A DNA stretch of 9,745 nt from Lachnospiraceae bacterium UBA1760 (GCA_002314775.1 DCHE01000040.1:1-9745), one strand, 5' to 3'. Positions 1 to 6,991 are shown, counted from the first letter of the stretch. A program made the numbers and translations. The notes: generated from the sequence alone by a model not told the origin.

Positions 1-254
1 CTGAGTACGGTGATTACATCACAGGACCAAAGATTATCACAGAAGAGACAAAGAAGGCTATGAAGAAGGTTCTTGCTGATATCCAGGATGGTTCATTTGC
101 TAAGGAATTCTTACTTGATATGTCAGATGCTGGAAAGCAGGTACACTTCAAGGCTATGAGAAAGCTTGCTGCTGAGCATCCAGCTGAGCAGGTTGGTGAG
201 GAAATCAGAAAGCTTTACAGCTGGAATGGTGAGGATAAGCTTATCAACAACTAA
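1..254 (+). CDS. ilvC: Ketol-acid reductoisomerase, C-terminal part (5' end outside window)
   Basis: The open frame enters from the left edge (first full codon at base 3) and gives 83 residues before TAA at 252-254. It begins EYGDYITGPKII and continues through a helix containing IQDGSFAKEF to an end reading RKLYSWNGEDKLINN. This is the pattern of the all-helical, knotted C-terminal domain of class I ketol-acid reductoisomerase, where the YGD...GP.I segment and the IQ.G.FA segment are conserved. The enzyme uses NADPH and Mg2+ to isomerise and reduce acetolactate or acetohydroxybutyrate in valine, leucine and isoleucine synthesis in the cytoplasm. The NADPH-binding Rossmann domain is upstream and unseen. 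A Met codon at base 60 is internal and not a start. A strong terminator follows 27 bases after the stop, so this is probably the last gene of its transcript. The identity is from recalled family patterns, not a search. Confidence 0.9.
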   Translation, partial: EYGDYITGPKIITEETKKAMKKVLADIQDGSFAKEFLLDMSDAGKQVHFKAMRKLAAEHPAEQVGEEIRKLYSWNGEDKLINN

Positions 255-281
255 TTCTTATTAGTATATAGATTTTAAGAG

Positions 282-311
282 AAAGACCACTCGTTTGAGT
301 GGTCTTTTTTT
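282..311 (+). terminator. Intrinsic terminator after ilvC
   Basis: A perfect 11-bp stem, AAAGACCACTC pairing with GAGTGGTCTTT around a GTTT loop, runs directly into a T tract ending at 311. This is a textbook Rho-independent terminator, and it separates ilvC from the downstream unit. Confidence 0.95.
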
Positions 312-382
312 ATCTGATGAGTCAAAAGCTTTATTCAAACCTGGTGACCTTTCGAATGGCACTTTTATTTATGGGAGATATT

Positions 383-391
383 TGTTATAAT
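383..391 (+). promoter_or_regulatory. Extended -10 promoter for the anti-sigma-like/polA/coaE unit
   Basis: TGTTATAAT at 383-391 is a perfect extended -10 (TGn plus TATAAT). The -35 region 17 bp upstream is only TTTTAT (363-368), a poor match, which fits promoters that rely on the TG extension. Transcription would start near base 398 and give a leader of about 64 nt before the ATG at 462. It lies between the ilvC terminator and the next gene, where a promoter is expected. Confidence 0.7.
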
Positions 392-448
392 AAATACAAC
401 TATGTCTTAGTGATTAGAATTAATTGTTTTATTTGAGACTTTAAGCTT

Positions 449-453
449 GGGAG
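449..453 (+). promoter_or_regulatory. Ribosome binding site that sets the start at 462
   Basis: GGGAG at 449-453 lies 8 bases before ATG at 462. An in-frame TTG at 447 would give a protein five residues longer, but it overlaps this site and has no purine-rich sequence at the right distance upstream. The ATG is therefore preferred. Confidence 0.65.
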
Positions 454-461
454 TTAGCTAT

Positions 462-1016
462 ATGAACTGTTTAGAAGCACAATCATATATTATGCCATTC
501 ATCGAGGGAAAGGTTCCGGGCAATAAGCAGGAAGAGTTTGTTATGCATATGAAGACCTGCAAGACCTGCCATGAGGAGCTCGAGATTTACTATACCCTCA
601 TTGTTGGAATGGAGCAGCTTGATGAGAATAAGGAGCTTTCTACTGATTTTGACAGGGATCTTGAGAATGAGCTTGGAAGGATGAATAATAAGGTTAAAGG
701 CAGAAGAAGAAGGAGATTTTCTTCATTCTCAATGGTATTCTCTATCGTTGTGTTCTTCCTTGCATTATATTATGGACAGGTCCTCTCGAAGGTTTATGCA
801 TTTGAACAGAAGACTAAGCTTAATCAGCAGGGAAGGTTTTACTTTGAAAGTAATCTTAGTGAAAAGCTTGTACTTGATTATGAGGATAGAGCGAAGAAAG
901 AGGAAGTAATTGATTATTCTACATTAAAATATTACAAGAGAGTCAGGATGATATCCGGAATCAGGGAGTCGGTGGAGACGGTAATCAGAATCGGAGGAGA
1001 GTTGATAGATGAATAA
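462..1016 (+). CDS. Single-pass membrane protein with an anti-sigma-type zinc finger (zf-HC2-like)
   Basis: A 184-residue protein from ATG 462, chosen over TTG 447 because GGGAG is well spaced for it. Cys3, then His29-x3-Cys33-x2-Cys36 (HMKTCKTC), match the Cys...His-x3-Cys-x2-Cys pattern of the zinc-binding anti-sigma (ZAS/zf-HC2) family. A charged linker (residues 50-80) and five arginines (81-85) precede one hydrophobic helix (about 88-107). By the positive-inside rule the zinc finger should be cytoplasmic and the last ~77 residues, which are rich in Lys/Glu/Tyr and match no domain I know, should be outside. In known relatives such a finger binds an ECF sigma factor, but no sigma gene lies beside it here. 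It may instead have another partner or be a general membrane regulator. Its last 8 bases overlap the start of polA, so the two are probably translationally coupled. Function is unknown; the family call is by motif only. Confidence 0.8.
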   Translation: MNCLEAQSYIMPFIEGKVPGNKQEEFVMHMKTCKTCHEELEIYYTLIVGMEQLDENKELSTDFDRDLENELGRMNNKVKGRRRRRFSSFSMVFSIVVFFLALYYGQVLSKVYAFEQKTKLNQQGRFYFESNLSEKLVLDYEDRAKKEEVIDYSTLKYYKRVRMISGIRESVETVIRIGGELIDE

Positions 1017-3645
1017 ATTACTCATAATAGATGGAAATAGTATAATGAACAGAGGCTTTTATGGACTACCTCCACTTACAAATAAGGATGGTCTGCACAC
1101 CAATGCTATTCTTGGATTTTTAAATATTATATTCAAGGTAATGGACGAGGAAAAGCCAACCCACTGTATGGTAGCCTTTGACCTTAAGGCCCCAACCTTC
1201 AGACATCTTATGTTTAAGGATTACAAGGGGACAAGAAAGCCTATGGATGACAGCCTGAGAGAGCAGTTCCCGGTAGTCAAGGATGTGCTAAGGGCTATGA
1301 ATATAACCATAGTTGAGAAGGAAGGCTATGAGGCCGATGACATTTTGGGAACTATTTCCAGAATGGGTATTAGTGAGGGCTATGATGTAACTGTTCTTTC
1401 GGGTGACAGAGATCTTCTTCAGCTCGCAACAGATAAGGTGCTCGTCAGAATTCCTAAGACAAAGGCTGGTGGAACAATAATTGAGAATTATTATGCCAAG
1501 GATGTTGAGGAGCTTTACGGAGTTGACCCAATCAAGTTTATCGACCTTAAGGGACTGATGGGAGATTCCAGTGACAATATACCAGGCGTTCCCGGCATAG
1601 GCGAAAAAACAGCAGCAAAGATTATTTCAACCTATGGAAGCATTGAAAATGCAATTTTGCACATCGATGAGATTAAGCCTGATAAGGCTAGAAAAAATCT
1701 TGATGAATTTAGGGACCAGGCAATACTTTCAAAGGTTCTTGCAACCATTAAGCTTGACTGTGAACTTGATATAAAGATTTCTGATTTGGAAATATCTGCG
1801 GAGGGTATGTTCAACCAGAACAGTCTTGATTTATACACAAGACTTGAGTTTAAAAGCCTTATAAAAAGATTTGAGTTCAAGGGTGACGATATAAAGGAGT
1901 TTCAGCCTGAAATACAGATTATAGATGATTTTGATGAGGTTCTTTCCTTCTTTGGCAAAATCAAAAAGGGTGTTGTCGGAGTCAGTGTACTTAAGAGTGA
2001 GGAAGAATGCTTTGCAATTAGCTACTGTTTCGAGGAAAAGGTAACAATTATCTACATTGCCAATTTTATTACCATAGATTTACTCAAAGAAAAGACTAGT
2101 GAGCTTTTATCGAAGGGAGTTACTATTTCCTTTATTGATCTTAAGGAGTGCATCTTTGATTTGGGACTCACCTCAAGTGATAAAATCTTCGACTGCGGAC
2201 TTGCAGCGTACCTTATTGATCCTATGGTATCAAGCTATGACTATTCTTATATTTTGAACAGGTATCTTACCTTAAATGCAGATGATGAAAAAACTGTACT
2301 TGGCAAAAAAAGTGAATTAAATATATTTACTGCTCAGGAGGAAACGTATAAGAAGGTTATGTCTTATAAGTCATATGCGGCAGCTAATTCATTTGGTGAG
2401 CTTTTACAAAGGTTAGAGGATATGGGCATGAAGAAGCTTTACTATGATATTGAGCTTCCGCTTGTCTTTACGCTAGACAGTATGGAAAGATATGGAATAA
2501 GAGCGGACAAGGATGCACTTTTTGCCTACGGTGAAAAATTAAAGAGTAAGATTTCATACCTCACAGAGGAGATTTATAAGCTTGCTGGTGAAGAGTTTAA
2601 TATCAATTCTACAAAGAAGCTTGGAGAGATATTATTTGAGAAGCTTGGACTTACCAGTGGAAAGAAGACAAAGAGCGGATATTCTACAAATGTAGATGTT
2701 CTTGAAAAGATAAAAAATGATCATGAGATTGTTCCTCTTATTCTTGAATACAGACAGCTTACAAAGCTTAATTCAACCTATGTTGAGGGACTTGCAGGTT
2801 ATATCAAGCAGGATGGAAGAATTCATGGAAAGCTTAATCAGAAGGTTACCGCAACGGGAAGAATAAGCTCAACAGAGCCAAATCTTCAGAATATTCCGAT
2901 GAGACATGAGCTTGGAAGAGAGATAAGAAAGGTATTTATACCGGAAGAGGGATATACATTTATAGATGCGGATTATTCTCAGATTGAGCTTAGAGTTTTA
3001 GCTCATATTTCAGATGATAAGACACTGATTGATGCCTACAACAAGTCTGAGGATATCCATGCTATTACAGCCTCAGAGGTATTTAATGTTCCGATTGACC
3101 AGATTGATGGAACGCTTAGAAGAAGGGCCAAGGCGGTTAATTTTGGAATTGTCTATGGCATAAGCTCCTTCGGACTGGGTCAGGACCTTGACATCAGCAG
3201 GAAAGAGGCTCAAACCTACATTGACAAATATTTTGAGACCTACAAGGGTGTTAAGGAATTTCTTGATGATGAGGTAAGTAAGGCTAAGGAGGATGGCTTT
3301 GTCAAGACACTTTATGGAAGAATAAGGCCAATTCCAGAGCTTAAATCCTCAAACTTTATGCAGAGAAGCTTTGGTGAGAGAATCGCTATGAATTCACCTA
3401 TTCAGGGAACTGCTGCAGATATTATAAAGATTGCTATGATAAACGTGGATAATGAGTTAAAGAATAGAAAGCTTAAATCAAGACTTATTCTTCAGATTCA
3501 CGATGAACTCTTAGTGGAGACTAAGGAGGAGGAGCTCGATGAGGTTAAGTCTATTATCGCTGATAAGATGATGAACGCAGCAAAGCTTAGTATTCCACTG
3601 TATATTGATATGCATGAGGGAAGGTCATGGTTTGACGCAAAATAG
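1009..3645 (+). CDS. polA: DNA polymerase I
   Basis: An 878-residue family A polymerase that removes RNA primers and fills gaps in lagging-strand synthesis and repair. Residues 1-290 are the 5' nuclease, with EADD (108-111), SGDRD (131-135) and GDSSDNIPG (185-193), which supply its metal-binding acidic residues and helix-hairpin-helix region. Residues ~300-470 occupy the 3'-5' exonuclease position but look inactive: no DxE at Exo I (GVVGVSVL, 321-328), and Exo III reads YAAANS (456-461) where active enzymes have Tyr-x3-Asp. This loss is known in Bacillus and other Firmicutes enzymes. The polymerase domain has motif A DADYSQIELR (653-662, catalytic Asp655), motif B Lys708/Phe712/Tyr716 and motif C QIHDELLVE (829-837, Asp832/Glu833). 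Phe712 sits at the position of E. coli Phe762, which discriminates against dideoxynucleotides. GGAGGAG (993-999) is a good ribosome site 9 bases before the ATG, inside the upstream gene. coaE follows after 17 nt, an order known from other Firmicutes. Confidence 0.98.
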   Translation: MNKLLIIDGNSIMNRGFYGLPPLTNKDGLHTNAILGFLNIIFKVMDEEKPTHCMVAFDLKAPTFRHLMFKDYKGTRKPMDDSLREQFPVVKDVLRAMNITIVEKEGYEADDILGTISRMGISEGYDVTVLSGDRDLLQLATDKVLVRIPKTKAGGTIIENYYAKDVEELYGVDPIKFIDLKGLMGDSSDNIPGVPGIGEKTAAKIISTYGSIENAILHIDEIKPDKARKNLDEFRDQAILSKVLATIKLDCELDIKISDLEISAEGMFNQNSLDLYTRLEFKSLIKRFEFKGDDIKEFQPEIQIIDDFDEVLSFFGKIKKGVVGVSVLKSEEECFAISYCFEEKVTIIYIANFITIDLLKEKTSELLSKGVTISFIDLKECIFDLGLTSSDKIFDCGLAAYLIDPMVSSYDYSYILNRYLTLNADDEKTVLGKKSELNIFTAQEETYKKVMSYKSYAAANSFGELLQRLEDMGMKKLYYDIELPLVFTLDSMERYGIRADKDALFAYGEKLKSKISYLTEEIYKLAGEEFNINSTKKLGEILFEKLGLTSGKKTKSGYSTNVDVLEKIKNDHEIVPLILEYRQLTKLNSTYVEGLAGYIKQDGRIHGKLNQKVTATGRISSTEPNLQNIPMRHELGREIRKVFIPEEGYTFIDADYSQIELRVLAHISDDKTLIDAYNKSEDIHAITASEVFNVPIDQIDGTLRRRAKAVNFGIVYGISSFGLGQDLDISRKEAQTYIDKYFETYKGVKEFLDDEVSKAKEDGFVKTLYGRIRPIPELKSSNFMQRSFGERIAMNSPIQGTAADIIKIAMINVDNELKNRKLKSRLILQIHDELLVETKEEELDEVKSIIADKMMNAAKLSIPLYIDMHEGRSWFDAK

Positions 3646-3662
3646 GTAATAGAGGGATATTT

Positions 3663-4271
3663 ATGAAAATAATAGGAATTACCGGTGGGGTAGGTTCTGG
3701 AAAAAGCGTGGTTCTTAGTGCGCTAAGTGAGAGATACAATGCTTATATTATTGAGGCAGACAAGCTTGCACATGAACTTATGCAGCCTGACATGCCAATA
3801 TTTAATAAAATAGTCGCTGAGTTTGGAACAGATATCTTAGCACAGGATGGAACGATTGATAGAAAAAGACTTGGAGAAATTGTATTTTCTGACAAGACCA
3901 GGCTTGAAGCCTTAAATAATATTTCTCATCCAACTGTAAAGGAGGAAATCCTGAGGCAGATTGAGGATAAAAAAGCCGAAAATGACACAGAGCTATTTGT
4001 TATCGAGGCGGCACTTCTCATACAGGATGGATATAAAAGTATCTGTGATGAAATCTGGTACATTTACGCAGAGAAGGATACTCGTGTAAAAAGAATAATG
4101 GAGTCGAGAGGCTATTCCTATGAAAAATGTGCAGGCATGTTAAAATCACAGCCGGCGGACGATTATTATATTGATAACTCAGAACGTGTGATTGATAATA
4201 ATGGTAATACTGATGAATTATACGCAAAATTAGATGCAATAATCGTAGAATTGCATAAAAGTAAATTGTAA
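3663..4271 (+). CDS. coaE: Dephospho-CoA kinase
   Basis: A 202-residue P-loop kinase, the usual family length, that phosphorylates the 3'-hydroxyl of the ribose in dephospho-CoA to complete coenzyme A synthesis in the cytoplasm. The Walker A loop GGVGSGKS is at residues 8-15. It is followed by IIEADKLAHELM, in which Asp33 is the conserved acidic residue at the substrate site (the family pattern is D.D...H or similar). Further family marks are the segment FVIEAALLIQDGY in the middle (the LL(F/I)E-type substrate-binding region) and IDNSERVIDNNGN near the end. AGAGGG at 3651-3656 lies 6 bases before ATG 3663. The 17-nt gap to polA argues for one transcript. Bacillus has mutM between polA and coaE, but here the two are adjacent. 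No terminator is visible after the stop, so transcription may run on into the GGDEF gene. Confidence 0.97.
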   Translation: MKIIGITGGVGSGKSVVLSALSERYNAYIIEADKLAHELMQPDMPIFNKIVAEFGTDILAQDGTIDRKRLGEIVFSDKTRLEALNNISHPTVKEEILRQIEDKKAENDTELFVIEAALLIQDGYKSICDEIWYIYAEKDTRVKRIMESRGYSYEKCAGMLKSQPADDYYIDNSERVIDNNGNTDELYAKLDAIIVELHKSKL

Positions 4272-4298
4272 AAAAAGTGCTTATATGATATAGTTAAT

Positions 4299-4319
4299 TA
4301 GTTACATAATGTATTACTA
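4299..4319 (+). repeat. Imperfect inverted repeat before the GGDEF gene
   Basis: TAGTTACAT and ATGTA-TT-ACTA flank a single A, so the arms match apart from two extra bases on the right. The left half TAGTTA also occurs as a direct copy at 4291-4296. It could be an operator or overlap a weak -10 (CATAAT, 4305-4310), but in such AT-rich DNA chance is a real alternative. Confidence 0.3.
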
Positions 4320-4328
4320 GAGGGTGAT
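4319..4328 (+). promoter_or_regulatory. Strong Shine-Dalgarno sequence that sets a TTG start
   Basis: AGAGGGTGAT differs at only two positions from AGGAGGTGAT, the complement of the 16S rRNA 3' end. It ends 4 bases before TTG at 4333. A GTG at 4324 is in the same frame but lies inside this site and so could not use it. Confidence 0.8.
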
Positions 4329-4332
4329 TAAT

Positions 4333-5562
4333 TTGGCTGCAGAAATTAATGTTAAATTTGTGGACAAAATAATAAGGGTCACAAGAGGAGCGTATATTTG
4401 CTCACTTGTATATATGATATTCCTTGCCATGTCAGAGACCATAAGTAATAAGCTGGCTATCTGGGTTTATTTCGGGGTTTTTCTGTCATTATATATTCTT
4501 AACTTTGTTATTGGATTTATAAAAAAGATAAAGAAGCTAAAGTATTTAAGAATCAAGGTTGTCATAGAATATATTGCAGTTACTCTTGCTTCCTGTATAT
4601 TCGGTAAAACTATGATGGAGTTTGTCTTGTTCAATGTCTATCAGATGTTTTATCTTATTGAGTTTGCCATTTTGAATGAAGAGATGAGAGATGATTCATC
4701 TATGTTCAAGGATTTGCTGATTGCAGTTCCTTCAATCATACATCTGCTCGTATATATGGTTAGAAATGTTCCTGACAAATGGATGTTCTTTGCGATATTC
4801 CCACCAATCATTCAGGCGATTTGTTTTTACATACTCGTTGATTATCTTGTAAGAAAAATCAGGGTATATGACAGAAGATTAAGCAGGGTATATCATCAGA
4901 ATATATCTCTTCGTGAGGCTAATGCCAAGATGCTTGAGATGCAGGAGAAGGTTAAGAAGGTTAATAATGAGATAAACTATCAGAAGATTATGATCCAGGA
5001 TATGTCGAGAAGAGATGGACTTACTGGAATATATAACAGAGTTTATTTCAATGAGATGTACAGTAAGCTCTGCACAGAGGCGAAGGCGAAAAACACAAGC
5101 CTTACTGTTGCGCTTTTTGATATTGATAAATTTAAATCTGTAAATGATACCTATGGTCATCTTGTTGGTGATGAGGTTATCAAGATGGTTGCAGGAATTG
5201 ATAATGATTACGCGGAGAGAAATCACGGCTATGCCTTCAGATTTGGCGGAGAGGAATTCCTACTGGTACTTCCTGGAAAAACAATGGAAGACAGCAAGCA
5301 GATATTGACTGACCTTCATAGAAGCATAAAGTCAAGAGAAGTAGTCTTAGATGATGTTAAGCTTAATGTTGATGTCTGTATTGGATATTCTTCGTATCCT
5401 GAGGTATGCGATGATGCTAAGCTTTTAGTAGCAAGAGCTGATGAAGCTATGTATTATGGAAAGACACATGGACGTGGAATTATGACTGCGGACACTGGAA
5501 AGACTATTGAAGCTGATAGTACTGAGAAAGCTGACAAGCCTGATAAATCAGACAAAAAGTAA
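4333..5562 (+). CDS. Membrane-anchored GGDEF protein, probable diguanylate cyclase
   Basis: A 409-residue protein from TTG 4333, chosen because a near-perfect Shine-Dalgarno sequence precedes it; a GTG nine bases upstream would lie inside that site. Six hydrophobic stretches (about 18-34, 41-63, 76-90, 95-114, 128-143, 151-172) form a membrane sensor of no type I recognise. A charged helix (about 180-222) likely makes a dimer coiled coil leading into the GGDEF domain (223-385). Seen there are DGLTGIYNR (228-236), FDIDKFKSVND (262-272, metal ligand Asp263) and the active-site loop GGEEF (305-309), so it should make c-di-GMP from two GTP. The inhibitory I-site RxxD, five residues before GGEEF, reads RNHG (296-299): Arg is kept and Asp lost, so product inhibition is probably weakened. 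The last ~25 residues are a Lys/Asp-rich tail. It lies 61 nt after coaE with no terminator between. The sensed signal is unknown. Confidence 0.92.
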   Translation: MAAEINVKFVDKIIRVTRGAYICSLVYMIFLAMSETISNKLAIWVYFGVFLSLYILNFVIGFIKKIKKLKYLRIKVVIEYIAVTLASCIFGKTMMEFVLFNVYQMFYLIEFAILNEEMRDDSSMFKDLLIAVPSIIHLLVYMVRNVPDKWMFFAIFPPIIQAICFYILVDYLVRKIRVYDRRLSRVYHQNISLREANAKMLEMQEKVKKVNNEINYQKIMIQDMSRRDGLTGIYNRVYFNEMYSKLCTEAKAKNTSLTVALFDIDKFKSVNDTYGHLVGDEVIKMVAGIDNDYAERNHGYAFRFGGEEFLLVLPGKTMEDSKQILTDLHRSIKSREVVLDDVKLNVDVCIGYSSYPEVCDDAKLLVARADEAMYYGKTHGRGIMTADTGKTIEADSTEKADKPDKSDKK

Positions 5563-5577
5563 TTTTATAAAGATATT

Positions 5578-5605
5578 AACAGGTAAGCCGAGCTGCTTAC
5601 CTGTT
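5578..5605 (+). terminator. Perfect 11-bp inverted repeat between the GGDEF gene and ackA
   Basis: AACAGGTAAGC pairs fully with GCTTACCTGTT around a 6-base loop (CGAGCT). The following bases, GTTTAG, hold only a short T run, so this is a weak intrinsic terminator at best. It may end the upstream transcript partially, protect a processed ackA mRNA 5' end, or serve as a protein-binding site. It starts 15 bases after the GGDEF stop and ends 31 bases before the ackA start. Confidence 0.6.
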
Positions 5606-5636
5606 GTTTAGTTAAAAGAATCTAGGAGGAAATATA

Positions 5637-6824
5637 ATGAATGTATTAGTAATCAATTGTGGTTCATCAACACTTAAGTATCAGCTTATCAACACTGATA
5701 CAGAGGCAGTTCTTGCTAAGGGAAACTGTGAGAGAATTAAGGTGGACGGAGTTCATGTTCACACTACTACTGGTAAAGAAAAGATTAAGGTTGAGACTCC
5801 AATTCCTGATCACAGCACAGCAGTTAAGCTTGTTCTTGCTGCCCTCACTGATAAGGATAATGGTGCAATAAAGAGTCTTGATGAGATAGATGCAATTGGA
5901 CACAGAGTTGTTCATGGTGGTGAGAGATTTGCTACATCAGTAGTCGTTGATGATGAGATATTTGCAGCAATTGAGGAGTGCTCAGACCTTGCGCCTCTTC
6001 ACAATCCTGCAAACCTTATCGGAATTAAGGCTTGTATGGATGCAATGCCAGGAGTAAAGAATGTTGCAGTATTTGATACAGCCTTCCATCAGACAATGCC
6101 TGAGGAGGCGTATATGTATGGAATTCCATATTCATATTATGAGAATTACAAGATACGTCGTTACGGCTTCCACGGAACCAGCCATAGCTTTGTTTCTAAG
6201 AGAGCTATCGAGATACTCGGAAAGCCAGTAGAGGATTCTAAGGTAATTGTTTGCCATATTGGTGGTGGAGCAAGTATCTGTGCAGTAAAGGGTGGAAAGT
6301 CAGTTGATACTTCTATGGGCTTCACACCACTTGATGGACTTATCATGGGAACAAGAAGTGGTTCTATTGACCCTGCAATTGTTGATTATATTGCTGACAA
6401 GGAAGGAAAGACAGCAAAGGAGGTTGTTTCGCTTCTCAATAAGCAGTCAGGAGTACTTGGAATTTCAGGACGTTCAAGTGACTTCAGAGATATCGATGCA
6501 GGAGTTGTTGAGGGCGATAAGAGATGTAAGGTTGCATTTGATATGACCTGCTACCAGGCTGCAAAGCTTATCGGTGGATATGTAGCAGCTATGAACGGTG
6601 TTGATATGATTGCATTTACAGCTGGTATTGGCGAGAATGATACAATGGTTAGAGAGAAGATTCTCAGCTATCTCACATATCTTGGAATCGAGCTTGATAC
6701 TGAGGCTAACAAATGTCATGGCGAGGAGAGAATGATCTCAACAGCAGACTCAAGGGTTAAGGTATATGCAATTCCTACAAATGAGGAGCTTGCCATTGCA
6801 AGAGAGACAGTTGCCCTCGTATAA
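5637..6824 (+). CDS. ackA: Acetate kinase
   Basis: A 395-residue ASKHA-fold kinase, close to the usual ~400 residues, that transfers phosphate between acetyl phosphate and ADP. In an anaerobe this mainly makes ATP and acetate. Visible marks are NCGSSTLKYQ (7-16, with catalytic-site Asn7), Arg90 in GHRVVHGGERF, Asp147 in VFDTAFHQTMP, His179 in RYGFHGTSH, the loop CHIGGGAS, Arg240 in MGTRSGSIDP, AFTAGIGEN and the terminal TNEELAIARE with its Glu pair at 383-384. These correspond, one residue lower, to Asn7/Arg91/Asp148/His180/Arg241/Glu384 of the Methanosarcina enzyme. AGGAGG at 5624-5629 lies 7 bases before the ATG, a strong site that fits high expression. The usual partner, phosphotransacetylase (pta), is not adjacent on either side. 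I see no clear sigma-70 promoter in the 74-nt gap upstream and no strong terminator after the gene. Confidence 0.98.
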   Translation: MNVLVINCGSSTLKYQLINTDTEAVLAKGNCERIKVDGVHVHTTTGKEKIKVETPIPDHSTAVKLVLAALTDKDNGAIKSLDEIDAIGHRVVHGGERFATSVVVDDEIFAAIEECSDLAPLHNPANLIGIKACMDAMPGVKNVAVFDTAFHQTMPEEAYMYGIPYSYYENYKIRRYGFHGTSHSFVSKRAIEILGKPVEDSKVIVCHIGGGASICAVKGGKSVDTSMGFTPLDGLIMGTRSGSIDPAIVDYIADKEGKTAKEVVSLLNKQSGVLGISGRSSDFRDIDAGVVEGDKRCKVAFDMTCYQAAKLIGGYVAAMNGVDMIAFTAGIGENDTMVREKILSYLTYLGIELDTEANKCHGEERMISTADSRVKVYAIPTNEELAIARETVALV

Positions 6825-6900
6825 ATGCCAGGTTTTGTTTTTAGCTGGTAAAATATTTTTGCGAATTGTCCGCTGTTTTTGTAATTTGTAATTTGCTTAT

Positions 6901-6946
6901 AAAAAAACAAAAAAACACTTGACATAGTTTTACACTGTGTTATAAT
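6901..6946 (+). promoter_or_regulatory. Strong rpmF promoter with A-tract UP element
   Basis: Two A7 tracts (6901-6907 and 6909-6915) sit just upstream of a consensus -35, TTGACA (6919-6924). After a 16-bp spacer comes a perfect extended -10, TGTTATAAT (TATAAT 6941-6946). The predicted start is near 6953, leaving a leader of about 40 nt. The A-tracts resemble an UP element that binds the RNA polymerase alpha subunit, as expected for a ribosomal protein gene. A 7-bp inverted repeat, ACACTTG (6915-6921) and CAAGTGT (6951-6957), brackets the promoter. Confidence 0.9.
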
Positions 6947-6991
6947 TCAACAAGTGTGATTTGTGATTTTGTTAAGGAGGTGTAATCGAGC

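Noticed and set aside
447..461. TTG start adding five residues to the zinc-finger protein
   Set aside because: It overlaps the GGGAG site that fits ATG 462, and has no ribosome site of its own.
4271..4298. TATGAT (4284-4289) as a promoter for the GGDEF gene
   Set aside because: No -35-like hexamer at 16-18 bp; the nearest TTG-containing hexamers are 12 and 27 bp away.
4324..4332. GTG start for the GGDEF gene
   Set aside because: It lies inside the Shine-Dalgarno sequence AGAGGGTGAT, which is correctly spaced for TTG 4333.
4879..5226. Minus-strand open frame of 115 codons inside the GGDEF gene
   Set aside because: Antisense shadow of the conserved GGDEF domain and its linker.
6827..6860. 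Possible terminator hairpin after ackA (CCAG/CTGG with T-rich surroundings)
   Set aside because: Only about 4 Watson-Crick pairs and a 13-base loop; too weak to call.
6878..6895. Short tandem repeat TTTGTAA x 2.6 after ackA
   Set aside because: Low-complexity AT-rich sequence of 7-base units; likely chance or slippage with no clear role.
6932..6940. ACAC-T-GTGT mini-palindrome in the rpmF spacer
   Set aside because: Only 4-base arms, and it is largely explained by the extended -10.
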